Assembly: GCA_902557655.1 (NCBI GenBank)
Contig: CACEAZ010000005.1
Span: forward strand, 1-64,000
Direction of reading: 5' to 3'
Length of the DNA stretch: 64,000 nt
From: an uncultured Bacteroidota bacterium
GTDB lineage: Bacteria; Bacteroidota; Bacteroidia; Flavobacteriales; Flavobacteriaceae
Below the pieces are notes generated by a model. It saw only the letters and a program-made list of their open reading frames with translations. It was not told the DNA's origin and searched no databases. Position 1 is the stretch's first letter. Every line of letters starts with the position of its first letter. Positions 27,624 to 36,623 of this stretch are shown piece after piece. The position numbers and the translations under genes are program-made.

Positions 27624-28632
27624 TATACTTTTTTGCTTTTTTATTTCTGTTTTTCTTTCGGTAAATATGTATGCTCAGTCTGAAAAGTATGCAAAATATT
27701 ATAACAAAGGAAATAAGCTATATGAAAATAATTTTGAGGAAGCTGAAAAGAATTTTAGGGTTGCTATTGATGATACACTGAGTGACCTTAGAGCAACTTT
27801 TAACTTGTCAAATAAATATTACAACGAAGGTTTATTTGATGAAGCAATTTCTCGACAAATTCAAGCTGCAGAATTAGCAAAAAATAAATCAGAAAAACAC
27901 AAGGCATTTCACAATTTAGGAAACTCTCTTATGAGTAAAGAAATGTGTTCTGAGGCAGTACAGGCTTATAAAAATGCATTGAGAAATAACCCAGAAGATG
28001 ATGAAACTCGCTACAACTTAGCTCTAGCAAAGAAGTGCGAAGAAGAACAGCAAAATAAGGATGATCAGAATAAAGACGATCAGAACAAAGATGATCAGAA
28101 TAAAGACGATCAGAACAAAGATGATCAGAATAAAGACGATCAGAACAAAGATGATCAGAATAAAGACGATCAGAACAAAGATGATCAGAATAAAGACGAT
28201 CAGAACAAAGATGATCAAAATAAAGACGATCAGAACAAAGATGATCAGAATAAAGACGATCAGAACAAAGATGATCAGAATAAAGACGATCAGAACAAAG
28301 ATGATCAGAATAAAGACGATCAGAACAAAGATGATCAGAATAAAGACGATCAGAACAAAGATGATCAGAATAAAGACGATCAGAACAAAGATGATCAAAA
28401 TAAAGACGATCAGAACAAAGATGATCAGAATAAAGATGATCAGAACAAGAACGATCAGAACAAGGACAATCAAAAGAAACCAAAAGAAAATAAGAATCAA
28501 CAATCTAAACTTTCTCCTCAGCAGGTAAAAAATTTATTGAAAGCTATGGAAAATGCAGAGAAGAAAGTTCAAGCAAAAGTAAATGACAAGAAACAAAAAG
28601 GCACAAAAGTTGTTTCTGAAAAAGACTGGTAA
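27613..28632 (+). CDS. batC: BatC, TPR protein with long DDQNK repeat tract
   Basis: 339 residues. Signal peptide (MKNNILFCFFISVFLSVNMYAQ), TPR repeats over about 25-145 (YNKGNKLYENNFEEAEKNFR, FHNLGNSLMSKEMCSEAVQ), a polyampholyte tract of 26 DDQNK units (150-279) ending in NDQNK and DNQKK, then the conserved C-terminal helix of BatC-like proteins (LSPQQVKNLLKAMENAEKKVQAKV). BatC is thought to scaffold the Bat complex in the periplasm. The tract should be disordered and close to neutral in net charge, and its length makes this protein longer than TPR-only BatC forms. It overlaps batB by 11 bp and batD by 1 bp. Confidence 0.92.
   Translation: MKNNILFCFFISVFLSVNMYAQSEKYAKYYNKGNKLYENNFEEAEKNFRVAIDDTLSDLRATFNLSNKYYNEGLFDEAISRQIQAAELAKNKSEKHKAFHNLGNSLMSKEMCSEAVQAYKNALRNNPEDDETRYNLALAKKCEEEQQNKDDQNKDDQNKDDQNKDDQNKDDQNKDDQNKDDQNKDDQNKDDQNKDDQNKDDQNKDDQNKDDQNKDDQNKDDQNKDDQNKDDQNKDDQNKDDQNKDDQNKDDQNKDDQNKDDQNKDDQNKDDQNKDDQNKNDQNKDNQKKPKENKNQQSKLSPQQVKNLLKAMENAEKKVQAKVNDKKQKGTKVVSEKDW
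28060..28449 (+). repeat. 26-copy 15-bp coding minisatellite (DDQNK)n
   Basis: 26 units of 15 bp in frame with batC. Units alternate in synonymous codons (AAT AAA GAC versus AAC AAA GAT), giving a 30-bp period. A CAG-to-CAA change occurs at 28216-28218 and again at 28396-28398, exactly 180 bp apart, showing that a 12-unit block was duplicated. Because 15 is a multiple of 3, several other frames are also free of stops here, which produces false ORFs on both strands. Confidence 0.98.
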
Positions 28633-30389
28633 TGTATAAAATAAAAATTCTAAATATAATTATTTTCTTGATTGGTTTTTCAGCCTTTTCACAGGTAAAT
28701 TTTACCACAAAATTGAGTAAGGATCGTTTAGGACTTAATGAAAGAGTAAAAATTGAATTCATGGTTGATAAGGACGGAGACAATTTTATTCCTCCTAAAT
28801 TTGATAATTTTAGAGTTGTTGGAGGGCCTAGTCAATCGATACGAAATTCTTGGATAAACGGTAAAAAATCATATTCTAAGACCTATTCATATTTTTTATC
28901 TCCAATTGAAAAAGGTTCTTTTGAAATTGGGCAGGCTTCAATAGAAGTAGACGATGAAATTTATAAAACTCTTCCTGTTCGTATAACGGTTACTTCTGCA
29001 GTAGATATTCCTACCGACCCTAATGATCCAAATTATTTAGCCGATAAAAACATTCATTTGGTTGCGGAAGTGTCAAATAAAAATCCGTTTTTAAATGAAG
29101 CTATTTCGGTAAGTTATAAGTTATATGTTTCACCTGACACAGGGGTTAATAATTGGAGGGAACTTGAAGCTCCAAGATATGCAGATTTTTGGAGTAATAA
29201 TATAGATATTAAGTCATTAAATGTTCAAAATGGAACATTTAAAGGAAAGCCTTACAGGTATGTAGTATTACGGAGAACATTATTGTATCCACAGAAAACA
29301 GGTGAATTAAAAATTGAGCCATTAACATTAGATATTTCTGTTCAGGTTCCATCCAATAGAAGAGATTTTTTTGGAAATTTAATTTCTTCAAGTGTAAATA
29401 AAACAGTTTCATCGGGTAGCTCTATCATAGATGTTAAGTCACTTCCAATTGATAATAAACCAAAGGACTTTTCTGGTGCAGTAGGTTCCTTCAGTTTTGA
29501 AATAAAATCTGATAAAAAAGAGCTTTTGACTGATGAAGCTTTTCAATTAAGCTTGATAGTTTCGGGAGATGGCAATTTTAATTTATTTGAGGATCCAAAA
29601 ATATCTCTACCAAATTCGTTAGAGGTTTATGAGCCTGAAAAAATATCAAATGTTTCTGTTAAAGCAAGTGGAATAAAAGGTAATATAAATAATAAATACA
29701 CGGTAGTTCCAAATAATCCTGGTAAGTATACAATTCCTGAGACTAAATTTTCATTTTTTAATCCAGTGTCAGCAGAATACAAAACTATTTACTCTGACCC
29801 TATATTTATTGATGTTGACGGAGCATACAATAGTTCATTAGGTTCTAGTGATATTACCGAAAAAAATAGAACGAATAAAATTCAATTATTGGAAAATCAA
29901 TTTTCTTCTTTTAAAACAAAAACAAGATTTTCAAATGTAAATGATAGTATATTTTTTAATTCTAATTATTATTGGATTCTATTTATAACCCCCTTTATAA
30001 TTTGTTTTATAATTATAGTCTTTTCCAAAATTTTAAGAAATTATAAATCAAAAAAGGTAGATGAATTAAAACTTGCTAGAATTTTAACAAACAAACTTTT
30101 AGCTGATTCAAAGGCTTTAATAGGTAATAAAGAAAAATTTTATGAATCTATAGATAAAGCATTAACAACATATTTAAAAACCAAATTAAATCTCAAGAAT
30201 TCTGAGTTTAAAAATGAGATTATTAATATTAAGTTACAGGAAATGAATCTTGACAAAGAATCGATTGGTTTATTATTTGAGATATTTGAAAACTGTCAGC
30301 TTGCAAGATACACCCCGTTAAATATTGATGCTATGAGTGACGATTATAGAAAGGCTAATCAATTTATAGAGCAATTTGAAAAACATTAA
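28632..30389 (+). CDS. batD: BatD, oxygen-tolerance protein
   Basis: 585 residues. Signal peptide (IIIFLIGFSAFSQ), an extracytoplasmic beta-sandwich region (NFTTKLSKDRLGLNERVKIEF, SYFLSPIEKGSFEIG, YRYVVLRRTLLYPQKTGEL), a transmembrane helix near residue 445 (WILFITPFIICFIIIVFS) and a cytoplasmic helical tail of about 125 residues (FYESIDKALTTYLKTKL). It matches the BatD family. The TAATG junction with batC implies coupled translation. batE follows after 3 bp. Confidence 0.92.
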   Translation: MYKIKILNIIIFLIGFSAFSQVNFTTKLSKDRLGLNERVKIEFMVDKDGDNFIPPKFDNFRVVGGPSQSIRNSWINGKKSYSKTYSYFLSPIEKGSFEIGQASIEVDDEIYKTLPVRITVTSAVDIPTDPNDPNYLADKNIHLVAEVSNKNPFLNEAISVSYKLYVSPDTGVNNWRELEAPRYADFWSNNIDIKSLNVQNGTFKGKPYRYVVLRRTLLYPQKTGELKIEPLTLDISVQVPSNRRDFFGNLISSSVNKTVSSGSSIIDVKSLPIDNKPKDFSGAVGSFSFEIKSDKKELLTDEAFQLSLIVSGDGNFNLFEDPKISLPNSLEVYEPEKISNVSVKASGIKGNINNKYTVVPNNPGKYTIPETKFSFFNPVSAEYKTIYSDPIFIDVDGAYNSSLGSSDITEKNRTNKIQLLENQFSSFKTKTRFSNVNDSIFFNSNYYWILFITPFIICFIIIVFSKILRNYKSKKVDELKLARILTNKLLADSKALIGNKEKFYESIDKALTTYLKTKLNLKNSEFKNEIINIKLQEMNLDKESIGLLFEIFENCQLARYTPLNIDAMSDDYRKANQFIEQFEKH

Positions 30390-30392
30390 ATA

Positions 30393-31184
30393 ATGGAAAA
30401 AAGATATTTATTTAATACGGCAGTGATTCTCATTATGATGATATTTTCAAACAATCTTCATAGTCAAGACAATAAAGATTTTTCTGTTTTTGAGGATAAA
30501 TTCAGTGAAGCTAATAATCTATATAATAATTCAAAATATGAAAAATCAATTGAGATATATTTTCAGATCTTAGATTCAGGAGTCCATTCTGCTGAGCTCT
30601 ATTATAATCTAGGAAACTCTTTTTATAAATTAAATGATATAGCAAATAGTATATTATTTTATGAAAAATCTTTGAAGCTTGATCCGACTGATAAGGATGT
30701 AATTAATAATTTAAAAATGGTTAATAATGCCATCATTGACGATATTGCAAAAATACCTGAATCCTTTATTAATAACCAGTTGAGCAAATTATCAAATAAT
30801 TTTAGTTACTCAACCTGGGGATTGATATCGATAATATTTTCTTTCTCATTCCTTTTAATATTTGTTCTTTATTTCTTTTCAAAGGAACCGATTGTTAAAA
30901 GAACTTCGTTTGCATTATTATTTATTTTATCTCTTTTAATTGGGTCTACATTAAAGATAAGTTTAGATTCATATGAAAAAAACCATCTTGAAAAATATGC
31001 GATTATTTTTTCATCAAAAATCGAAATCAAAGCTGAACCAAATATGAGAAGTGAGAATTTACTTACCTTGCATATGGGAACAAAAGTTAAGATAATCAAC
31101 AATTTTAATGATGAATGGTTAAAAATAAAATTAGTAAATGGACAAGAAGGTTGGATTAGTAAAAACGAAATTAAAATAATATGA
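30393..31184 (+). CDS. batE: BatE, TPR and SH3-like domain membrane protein
   Basis: 263 residues. Signal peptide ending NNLHSQ, two TPR units (EKSIEIYFQILDSG, ELYYNLGNSFYKLNDIANSI), two transmembrane helices (WGLISIIFSFSFLLIFVLYF; TSFALLFILSLLIGSTL), and a C-terminal bacterial SH3 domain (IEIKAEPNMRSENLLTLHMG, VNGQEGWISKNEIKII). Typical BatE. It ends with an ATGA overlap into the next gene. Confidence 0.92.
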   Translation: MEKRYLFNTAVILIMMIFSNNLHSQDNKDFSVFEDKFSEANNLYNNSKYEKSIEIYFQILDSGVHSAELYYNLGNSFYKLNDIANSILFYEKSLKLDPTDKDVINNLKMVNNAIIDDIAKIPESFINNQLSKLSNNFSYSTWGLISIIFSFSFLLIFVLYFFSKEPIVKRTSFALLFILSLLIGSTLKISLDSYEKNHLEKYAIIFSSKIEIKAEPNMRSENLLTLHMGTKVKIINNFNDEWLKIKLVNGQEGWISKNEIKII

Positions 31185-31642
31185 TAACAAAAGATTTAAT
31201 TCATGAAGCTCAAAATAAATGGGGAGAAGGAATTGTAAAAATTGGAAGTCTGAAAAATAATCAATCGGAGTGTATTGATTTTACAACCTCTTTTTTAAAT
31301 GATATGTATAATTTTAAAAATGGTGAGGTTTTATTTAAACCAACCAAAGCTGCTAATGAGCAATTTAGACCAAATTTTTCAATGGCATTATCATATTTTT
31401 TAGGTGGAGATAATTCTTTTTGTTCTGAAGATGATGGTTTTGCCATGAAGCCCTGGGTTGAGGTAAAATTTGAAAATTCAGGTTTTATCATTGAAAATGA
31501 CAGAGCAATTGCAATGGGTAATTACTTTTTCACTTCTCAAGATAATCTTACGGTGAAAGTTGAATATACTTTTGGCTATAAATTGAGAAATGGAAAGTTA
31601 GTAATAGACCTTCATCACTCTTCACTTCCTTTTTCTGTATAG
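31181..31642 (+). CDS. SnoaL/NTF2-like conserved protein (COG4337-type)
   Basis: 153 residues. The pattern EAQNKWGEGIVKIG, VLFKPTKAANEQFR, ALSYFLGGD, DGFAMKPWVEVKFEN, ALAMGNYFFTSQ and IDLHHSSLPFSV matches, from memory, a widespread family of NTF2-like fold proteins of unknown function, some of whose members are labelled phosphoribosyl-AMP cyclohydrolase in databases without the zinc-binding motifs of HisI. No HisI motif is visible here. It overlaps batE by 4 bp, so it is the last gene of the bat operon, and it overlaps the tail of cvpA on the other strand by 28 bp. Confidence 0.8.
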   Translation: MITKDLIHEAQNKWGEGIVKIGSLKNNQSECIDFTTSFLNDMYNFKNGEVLFKPTKAANEQFRPNFSMALSYFLGGDNSFCSEDDGFAMKPWVEVKFENSGFIIENDRAIAMGNYFFTSQDNLTVKVEYTFGYKLRNGKLVIDLHHSSLPFSV

Positions 31643-32112
31643 TTTTTTTCGATAGTCAATTTATTAATTCTTTCAATCTCTGTGTAGATGAAAGATTCTT
31701 GTAGTTTATCTTTCTCAATAATATTTACGACATTATTTATTTTAGAAAAAACAAAAATTATTACACACAGTATTAGTAATGATTTTAAAACACCGAATAT
31801 TGCTCCAATTATTTTATTTAAAAGCCCTAGTGCAATCAGTTTCAAAAATTTGGTTAAAAAAGATGCAACTATTTTAAATATCATAATAGTCAACAAGAAA
31901 ATAATGACGGCTGAAATTAATGATAAATAATTAGCTTCAGATTCAAAAAGTAAATAAAGCTTTTGATCCAAAAAAGAATAATAATTTTTTGCTAAATAGA
32001 TTCCAAAAATAATTCCTAAAATTGAAGCAAGCTCCTTGACAAGTCCCTTTAAAAAACCATTATAGGCACCCCATCCAATTATTATGATTAAAAATATGTC
32101 GAGGTAGCTCAT
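31615..32112 (-). CDS. CvpA-family membrane protein
   Basis: 165 residues with four predicted membrane segments. It starts YLDIFLIIIIGWGAYNGFLKGLVKELASILG, of which LDIFLIII and GAYNGFLKG are the CvpA hallmarks; further segments lie at SLISAVIIFLLTIMIFKIV and FGVLKSLLILCVIIFVFS. E. coli CvpA is linked to colicin V production and envelope homeostasis; the role here is not known. Convergent with, and overlapping by 28 bp, the last gene of the bat operon. Confidence 0.9.
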   Translation of the reverse strand: MSYLDIFLIIIIGWGAYNGFLKGLVKELASILGIIFGIYLAKNYYSFLDQKLYLLFESEANYLSLISAVIIFLLTIMIFKIVASFLTKFLKLIALGLLNKIIGAIFGVLKSLLILCVIIFVFSKINNVVNIIEKDKLQESFIYTEIERINKLTIEKNYTEKGSEE

Positions 32113-32193
32113 AATAAATTCTTTCCGTATCTCAATTTAATAAATATTAACTTCTTTATATTAGTAGAATTAATATTCGTATAAAGTTAATCA

Positions 32194-32544
32194 TTGAATT
32201 CCGAGTTAAAAATAAAGTGGGCCAATTTAAAAGCAAAATTATCTAAGGATTTTTCGGATGATCAATTAATTGATTTGGATGCAATTATTTTTTTAATTGG
32301 TCTTCAAGAACTGGGTCAATTCCAAAAGAAATTTAACAAACAAAAAAAACTTGAAATTTTACATATAGCTGTATGTAAGTTGTTAAGTGATTATGGATAC
32401 TATCAATTAGAATTTATCGATCAAGAGGGTTGGCCACATTACAAGTTAAACGAAAATTTACCTAACTTAAAACCTGGAGAACAAACCATACTAATTAAAA
32501 AGGCAATAATTAACTATTTCGAGAAATCAAATTATATTGATTAA
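32194..32544 (+). CDS. Conserved flavobacterial hypothetical protein upstream of pheS
   Basis: 116 residues from a TTG at 32194; no ATG precedes the conserved core. It has the features IKWANLKAKLSKDFSDDQLIDLDAI (split: WANLKAKLSKDF, DLDAIIFLIGLQELG), a soluble helical character and EGWPHYKLNENLP near the C-terminus. I recall proteins of this type next to pheS in flavobacteria, but no function is known. Gap to pheS 29 bp. Confidence 0.75.
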   Translation: MNSELKIKWANLKAKLSKDFSDDQLIDLDAIIFLIGLQELGQFQKKFNKQKKLEILHIAVCKLLSDYGYYQLEFIDQEGWPHYKLNENLPNLKPGEQTILIKKAIINYFEKSNYID

Positions 32545-32573
32545 GTTTTTATAAATTTGACGAATAGATAAGC

Positions 32574-33590
32574 ATGAAGGAAAAAATAAAAAAAAATATA
32601 AAAGAGATTGAAAGTTTTTCAGCCCTTTCAAATGAAGAAATAGAAACTTTTAGAATTAAATATCTTGGTAAAAAAGGTCTTATAAATTCTTATTTTATTG
32701 ATTTTAAGTCATTAGATAATGATAAAAAGAAGGATGTTGGCCAACTTCTTAATCAATTAAAGAATAGTGCTCACTCAAAAGTTGAAGAACTTAAAACACA
32801 ACTTTCATCTGACAATTCTCAACCAAAATTAAATGATTTAAGTAGGCCAGGTGATCCCATTCAAATCGGTTCCAGACATCCCATTTCAATTGTTAAAAAT
32901 AGGATAGTGGAAATATTTTCTAATATTGGATTTACTATTAGTGAGGGGCCTGAGATTGAGGATGATTGGCATAACTTTAGTGCTCTAAATTTACCTGAGC
33001 ATCATCCTGCAAGAGATATGCAAGACACTTTTTTTGTTAACAAGGATCCTGACTTTTTATTAAGAACTCACACTAGTTCTGTACAGGTTAGATTTATGGA
33101 AAATAATAAACCGCCCATTAGAACAATATCTCCTGGTAGAGTTTATAGGAATGAGGCTATTTCTGCCAGATCCCATTGTTTTTTTCATCAAATTGAGGGG
33201 TTATGTATTGATAAGAATGTAAGCTTTGCAGATCTGAAACAAACATTAGAATATTTTACTACTCAGTTGTTTGGAAAATCAAAAATTCGATTAAGACCTT
33301 CATATTTTCCTTTCACCGAACCAAGTGCTGAGGTTGATGTTTACTGGGGGCTTAATAATGAGACTGATTATAAAATGACAAAGGGAACGGGTTGGTTAGA
33401 AATTATGGGGTGTGGTATGGTTGATCCTAATGTTTTAGAAAATTGCAATATAGACCCAAACGAATACTCTGGTTTTGCATTTGGATTAGGAATCGACAGA
33501 ATTGCACTTTTGTTACATCAAATTGATGATATAAGATTATTAAGTGAGAATGATGTGAGGTTTTTGGATCAGTTTAAATCTTCATTTTAA
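32574..33590 (+). CDS. pheS: Phenylalanine-tRNA ligase alpha subunit
   Basis: 338 residues. An N-terminal coiled-coil region (1-90) is followed by the class II synthetase core: [41 protein letters not shown], motif 2 RTHTSSVQ and [19 protein letters not shown], and motif 3 [15 protein letters not shown]. It charges tRNA-Phe together with PheT, which is not in this window. The stop shares TTAA (33587-33590) with the convergent gpsA. Confidence 0.97.
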   Translation: MKEKIKKNIKEIESFSALSNEEIETFRIKYLGKKGLINSYFIDFKSLDNDKKKDVGQLLNQLKNSAHSKVEELKTQLSSDNSQPKLNDLSRPGDPIQIGSRHPISIVKNRIVEIFSNIGFTISEGPEIEDDWHNFSALNLPEHHPARDMQDTFFVNKDPDFLLRTHTSSVQVRFMENNKPPIRTISPGRVYRNEAISARSHCFFHQIEGLCIDKNVSFADLKQTLEYFTTQLFGKSKIRLRPSYFPFTEPSAEVDVYWGLNNETDYKMTKGTGWLEIMGCGMVDPNVLENCNIDPNEYSGFAFGLGIDRIALLLHQIDDIRLLSENDVRFLDQFKSSF

Positions 33591-34588
33591 GAAATTACGT
33601 CGCTTAATTCTTTAAAAATTTTTCTTGCACTTCTTTTCTTATATAGTATTTTATAAACGGCATCAATTATAGGAGTCTTTGTTTTATTTATTGAATCTTG
33701 ATTTAATAAAAATGCCTTTTTAGTTGCGATATATCCCTCAGCTACCATTTTCATTTCTAATTGAGCTGCTTTTACTGTATAACCTTTACCTATCATGTTA
33801 CCAAACATTCTATTCCTTGAAAATGTTGAGTAACCGGTCACCAACAAATCACCGAGGTATGCTGAATTATTAATGTTTCTTTTAATCTTATGTCTTTTTG
33901 AAATAAACCTTTTCATTTCTTTTATTGAATTACTCATCAATACACTTTGGTAATTGTCTCCGTAACCCAAACCGTTTGAAATTCCTACTGCAAGGGCATA
34001 TATGTTTTTGAGCATACTAGCATATTCGATACCTACAACATCATCAGAAGCTTTCACATTTATATATTTACAACTAAAGTCATTGGAAATTTTTTCACAT
34101 AACTTTATGTTGGATGATCCGATAGTCAAATAAGATAGTTTTTCTAAAGCAACCTCCTCAGCATGACAAGGACCACCGATTACCAGAAAATTATTTTTGG
34201 CGACATTAAAAAATTTGTTCATATGCTTGCCAAAAAGAAGATTGGTTTCCTGTACAAGACCTTTAAGGGCACAAATAATAATTTTCTCTGAAATATCAAT
34301 ATTTATTTTTTTCATTTCAGAATTTACGTATTCTGAAGGAATAGCTATAATAATCACATCAGAGTTTTGAGCAACTTTGGAAATATCTTCAGAGATTTTT
34401 AATTTACTCAGATCAAGATTAACTGAACTTAAATAATTTGGATTGTGGGAATTAGTTTTTATAAAATCAATATTTTCTGAATTTCTAACATACCAGTTGA
34501 TTTCTTTAACATTTTCAGAAAGTATTTTTATTAATGCAGTTGCCCAACTACCACTTCCAATAACTCCATATTTATAGTTTTTTTTCAT
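33587..34588 (-). CDS. gpsA: NAD(P)-dependent glycerol-3-phosphate dehydrogenase
   Basis: 333 residues. Cofactor loop [17 protein letters not shown] (5-21), [20 protein letters not shown], the catalytic Lys region [14 protein letters not shown], and [10 protein letters not shown]. It makes glycerol-3-phosphate from DHAP for phospholipid synthesis. It overlaps nadD by 4 bp (ATGA) at the end of a minus-strand set yicC-gmk-nadD-gpsA. Confidence 0.95.
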   Translation of the reverse strand: MKKNYKYGVIGSGSWATALIKILSENVKEINWYVRNSENIDFIKTNSHNPNYLSSVNLDLSKLKISEDISKVAQNSDVIIIAIPSEYVNSEMKKINIDISEKIIICALKGLVQETNLLFGKHMNKFFNVAKNNFLVIGGPCHAEEVALEKLSYLTIGSSNIKLCEKISNDFSCKYINVKASDDVVGIEYASMLKNIYALAVGISNGLGYGDNYQSVLMSNSIKEMKRFISKRHKIKRNINNSAYLGDLLVTGYSTFSRNRMFGNMIGKGYTVKAAQLEMKMVAEGYIATKKAFLLNQDSINKTKTPIIDAVYKILYKKRSARKIFKELSDVIS

Positions 34589-35169
34589 TGATATAGTTTA
34601 TTGTTATTTATGTATTTCATAACTTCCAATGAAATCAAATCTTTAGGATCACTTTTTTTTGATACTATATTTCGAATGTTTGTTGAACTCAAATCAATTC
34701 TAGGACCACCAATATACATTGCATTATCATTTATAATATGAGGACTTTCCTTCAGAGTTCCTTTTCTAGGATAAATATATATTTTATAATCACTCAATAT
34801 TTTTTTGTAATCTTTCCAGGTATCAAATATTTTATAATTGTCTTCCCCTATTATCAGACTAAATTCGACATTTGTCATTTTATTTGAAACATATTCTAAT
34901 GTGTCGATTGTATAATTTGGTTTTTTTAAATTTAACTCTAAATCGCTGGGGATTATATTAGCATATTTTTTTGTAGCAATATCCACCATATTGTATCTAT
35001 GATGAAAATTAGAGATATTATTTTTTAGTTTGATTGGATTTTCAGGGGTAACAACCAGCCATACTTCTTGAGCAAAATTTTCTTCAATTATGTATTTAGC
35101 AATATTTAAATGCCCATTATGGATCGGATCAAATGTGCCAAAGAATAAACCTACCTTTTTCTTATTCAT
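34585..35169 (-). CDS. nadD: Nicotinate-nucleotide adenylyltransferase
   Basis: 194 residues from MNKKKVGLFFGTFDPIHNGH. The reading open from 35226 adds 19 residues that lie inside gmk and do not belong to the family. The HxGH nucleotidyltransferase motif is in DPIHNGHLNIA, and SSTNIRNIVSKK is the second signature (ISST.IR). It adenylates NaMN in NAD synthesis. It overlaps the end of gmk by 8 bp. Confidence 0.95.
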   Translation of the reverse strand: MNKKKVGLFFGTFDPIHNGHLNIAKYIIEENFAQEVWLVVTPENPIKLKNNISNFHHRYNMVDIATKKYANIIPSDLELNLKKPNYTIDTLEYVSNKMTNVEFSLIIGEDNYKIFDTWKDYKKILSDYKIYIYPRKGTLKESPHIINDNAMYIGGPRIDLSSTNIRNIVSKKSDPKDLISLEVMKYINNNKLYQ

Positions 35170-35728
35170 TAATAAAATTATTAACCAATCTAAATACTTC
35201 TGTATAACTCTTTTCAAGTATATCATTTTCTACAATACAATCAAATTCTGTTGCTAACATCATCTCGTCTTTTGCTTTTTCAATTCTAATTTTAATACTT
35301 GAATCTGTTTCAGATTTTCTTTTTTTAAGCCTTAATTCAAGTTCACTAATACTAGGTGGTTTGATAAAAATAGTAAGGGTTTGATTAGGATACTTTTTCT
35401 TAATATTTAAACCTCCAACTACATCTATATCAAAAATTATGTTCTTGCTATTTGACACCTCTAACTCTGAAATAAGAGTTCCATAAAAAGTGTCTTTATA
35501 AACCTCTTCCCATTCTAGAAATTCATTATTTTCTATTTTTTTCAAAAAATCATCCTTTGATAAAAAGAAATAATTTTTACCATTTACTTCATCCTTTCTT
35601 GGTTTTCTTGAAGTTGCTGATATTGAAAATTCTAAATTAAGTTTTACTTCCGTTAATAGTTTATTAACAAGCGTTGTTTTTCCAGATCCTGAAGGAGCAG
35701 CTAAAACGATAAACTTTGATTTTTTCAT
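35162..35728 (-). CDS. gmk: Guanylate kinase
   Basis: 188 residues. Walker A LAAPSGSGKTTLVNKLL (8-24), GMP-binding SATSRKPRKDEVNGKNYFF, and EWEEVYKDTFYGT. It converts GMP to GDP. It starts on the last base of the yicC stop (35728). Confidence 0.97.
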   Translation of the reverse strand: MKKSKFIVLAAPSGSGKTTLVNKLLTEVKLNLEFSISATSRKPRKDEVNGKNYFFLSKDDFLKKIENNEFLEWEEVYKDTFYGTLISELEVSNSKNIIFDIDVVGGLNIKKKYPNQTLTIFIKPPSISELELRLKKRKSETDSSIKIRIEKAKDEMMLATEFDCIVENDILEKSYTEVFRLVNNFINE

Positions 35729-36585
35729 TAAAGAATATTTAAGATATTTTCTTTGATTTTTTCTAGATTATCTTTCATTTCTATTACATATTTCTGGAGG
35801 CTTGAATCGTTAGATTTTGATCCGATAGTATTTATTTCCCTTCCGATTTCTTGACATATAAAACCCAATTTTTTTCCAACAGGAGATTTAGATTCAAGGG
35901 TTTCAATAAAAAGTTTAATATGGCTTTTTAATCTGATTAGCTCTTCATTGATATCAAATTTCTCAATATAATATATCATTTCCTGTTCTAATCTATTTTG
36001 ATCAATCTCGATATTTAATTTTTTAAATTCATTAAGAAGTTTAGCTTTCTTATTATCTAATCTGGTTTTTTCAACATTTTCAATGTCTACTAAAAGTGAA
36101 TTAATTATCGATATTTTTTGTACAAAGTCCTTTTCAGTTTCTTTCCCTTCTTTTAATCTATAATTATCAAGCTTTTCAATTGTTTTTTCGATTGTTTTTT
36201 CAATTTCTTCAATTTGATTTTTTTCCAGACTAGATATTGCAGAATCATAAGCATATGGTAATTGCATTGCAATGCTTAAATAATTGTCTTCTAAATTTTT
36301 ATTAATATCTTTTAACTCTTTAATGTATTCATTTACGACTACAGAGTTAATATTTATTTTTTGCGATTCTTGATTATTTTCAAGATTTATATTTACTTCA
36401 ATTTTACCTCTTAGTAGTTTAGAGCTTATAAATTTCCTAATATCAAATTCTTTGGCTTTAAGAAACTGAGGCAAACGAATTTTTAAATCAAGAATTTTGC
36501 TGTTTACTGATTTTGCTTCAACAATATATTTTGTTGCTTCAACGAAGAAAGATTCACTGGCATAGCCAGTCATTGACTTTATCAT
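35728..36585 (-). CDS. YicC/YloC-family endoribonuclease
   Basis: 285 residues. The family start IKSMTGYASES and the C-terminal segment SPVGKKLGFICQEIGREINT, followed by GSKSNDS, match YicC/YloC, a stress-related endoribonuclease family. The order yicC-gmk is conserved in many bacteria. The stop overlaps the gmk start. Confidence 0.95.
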   Translation of the reverse strand: MIKSMTGYASESFFVEATKYIVEAKSVNSKILDLKIRLPQFLKAKEFDIRKFISSKLLRGKIEVNINLENNQESQKININSVVVNEYIKELKDINKNLEDNYLSIAMQLPYAYDSAISSLEKNQIEEIEKTIEKTIEKLDNYRLKEGKETEKDFVQKISIINSLLVDIENVEKTRLDNKKAKLLNEFKKLNIEIDQNRLEQEMIYYIEKFDINEELIRLKSHIKLFIETLESKSPVGKKLGFICQEIGREINTIGSKSNDSSLQKYVIEMKDNLEKIKENILNIL

Positions 36586-36623
36586 TTTTTAATTAGATAT
36601 GAAGCAAATATATGAATAGATTT

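Noticed and set aside
28060..28449. Possible CRISPR array
   Set aside because: Units are contiguous 15-bp coding repeats without spacers.
27929..28528. Long open frames on both strands across the batC repeat (184, 159 and 155 residues)
   Set aside because: They exist only because a 15-bp repeat lacking stops is open in several frames. Their products are meaningless repeats, and batC itself continues in the operon frame with a signal peptide, TPR units and C-terminal helix.
31181..31642. Phosphoribosyl-AMP cyclohydrolase (HisI)
   Set aside because: Similar proteins sometimes carry this label, but the metal-binding motifs of HisI are not present and no other histidine gene is nearby.
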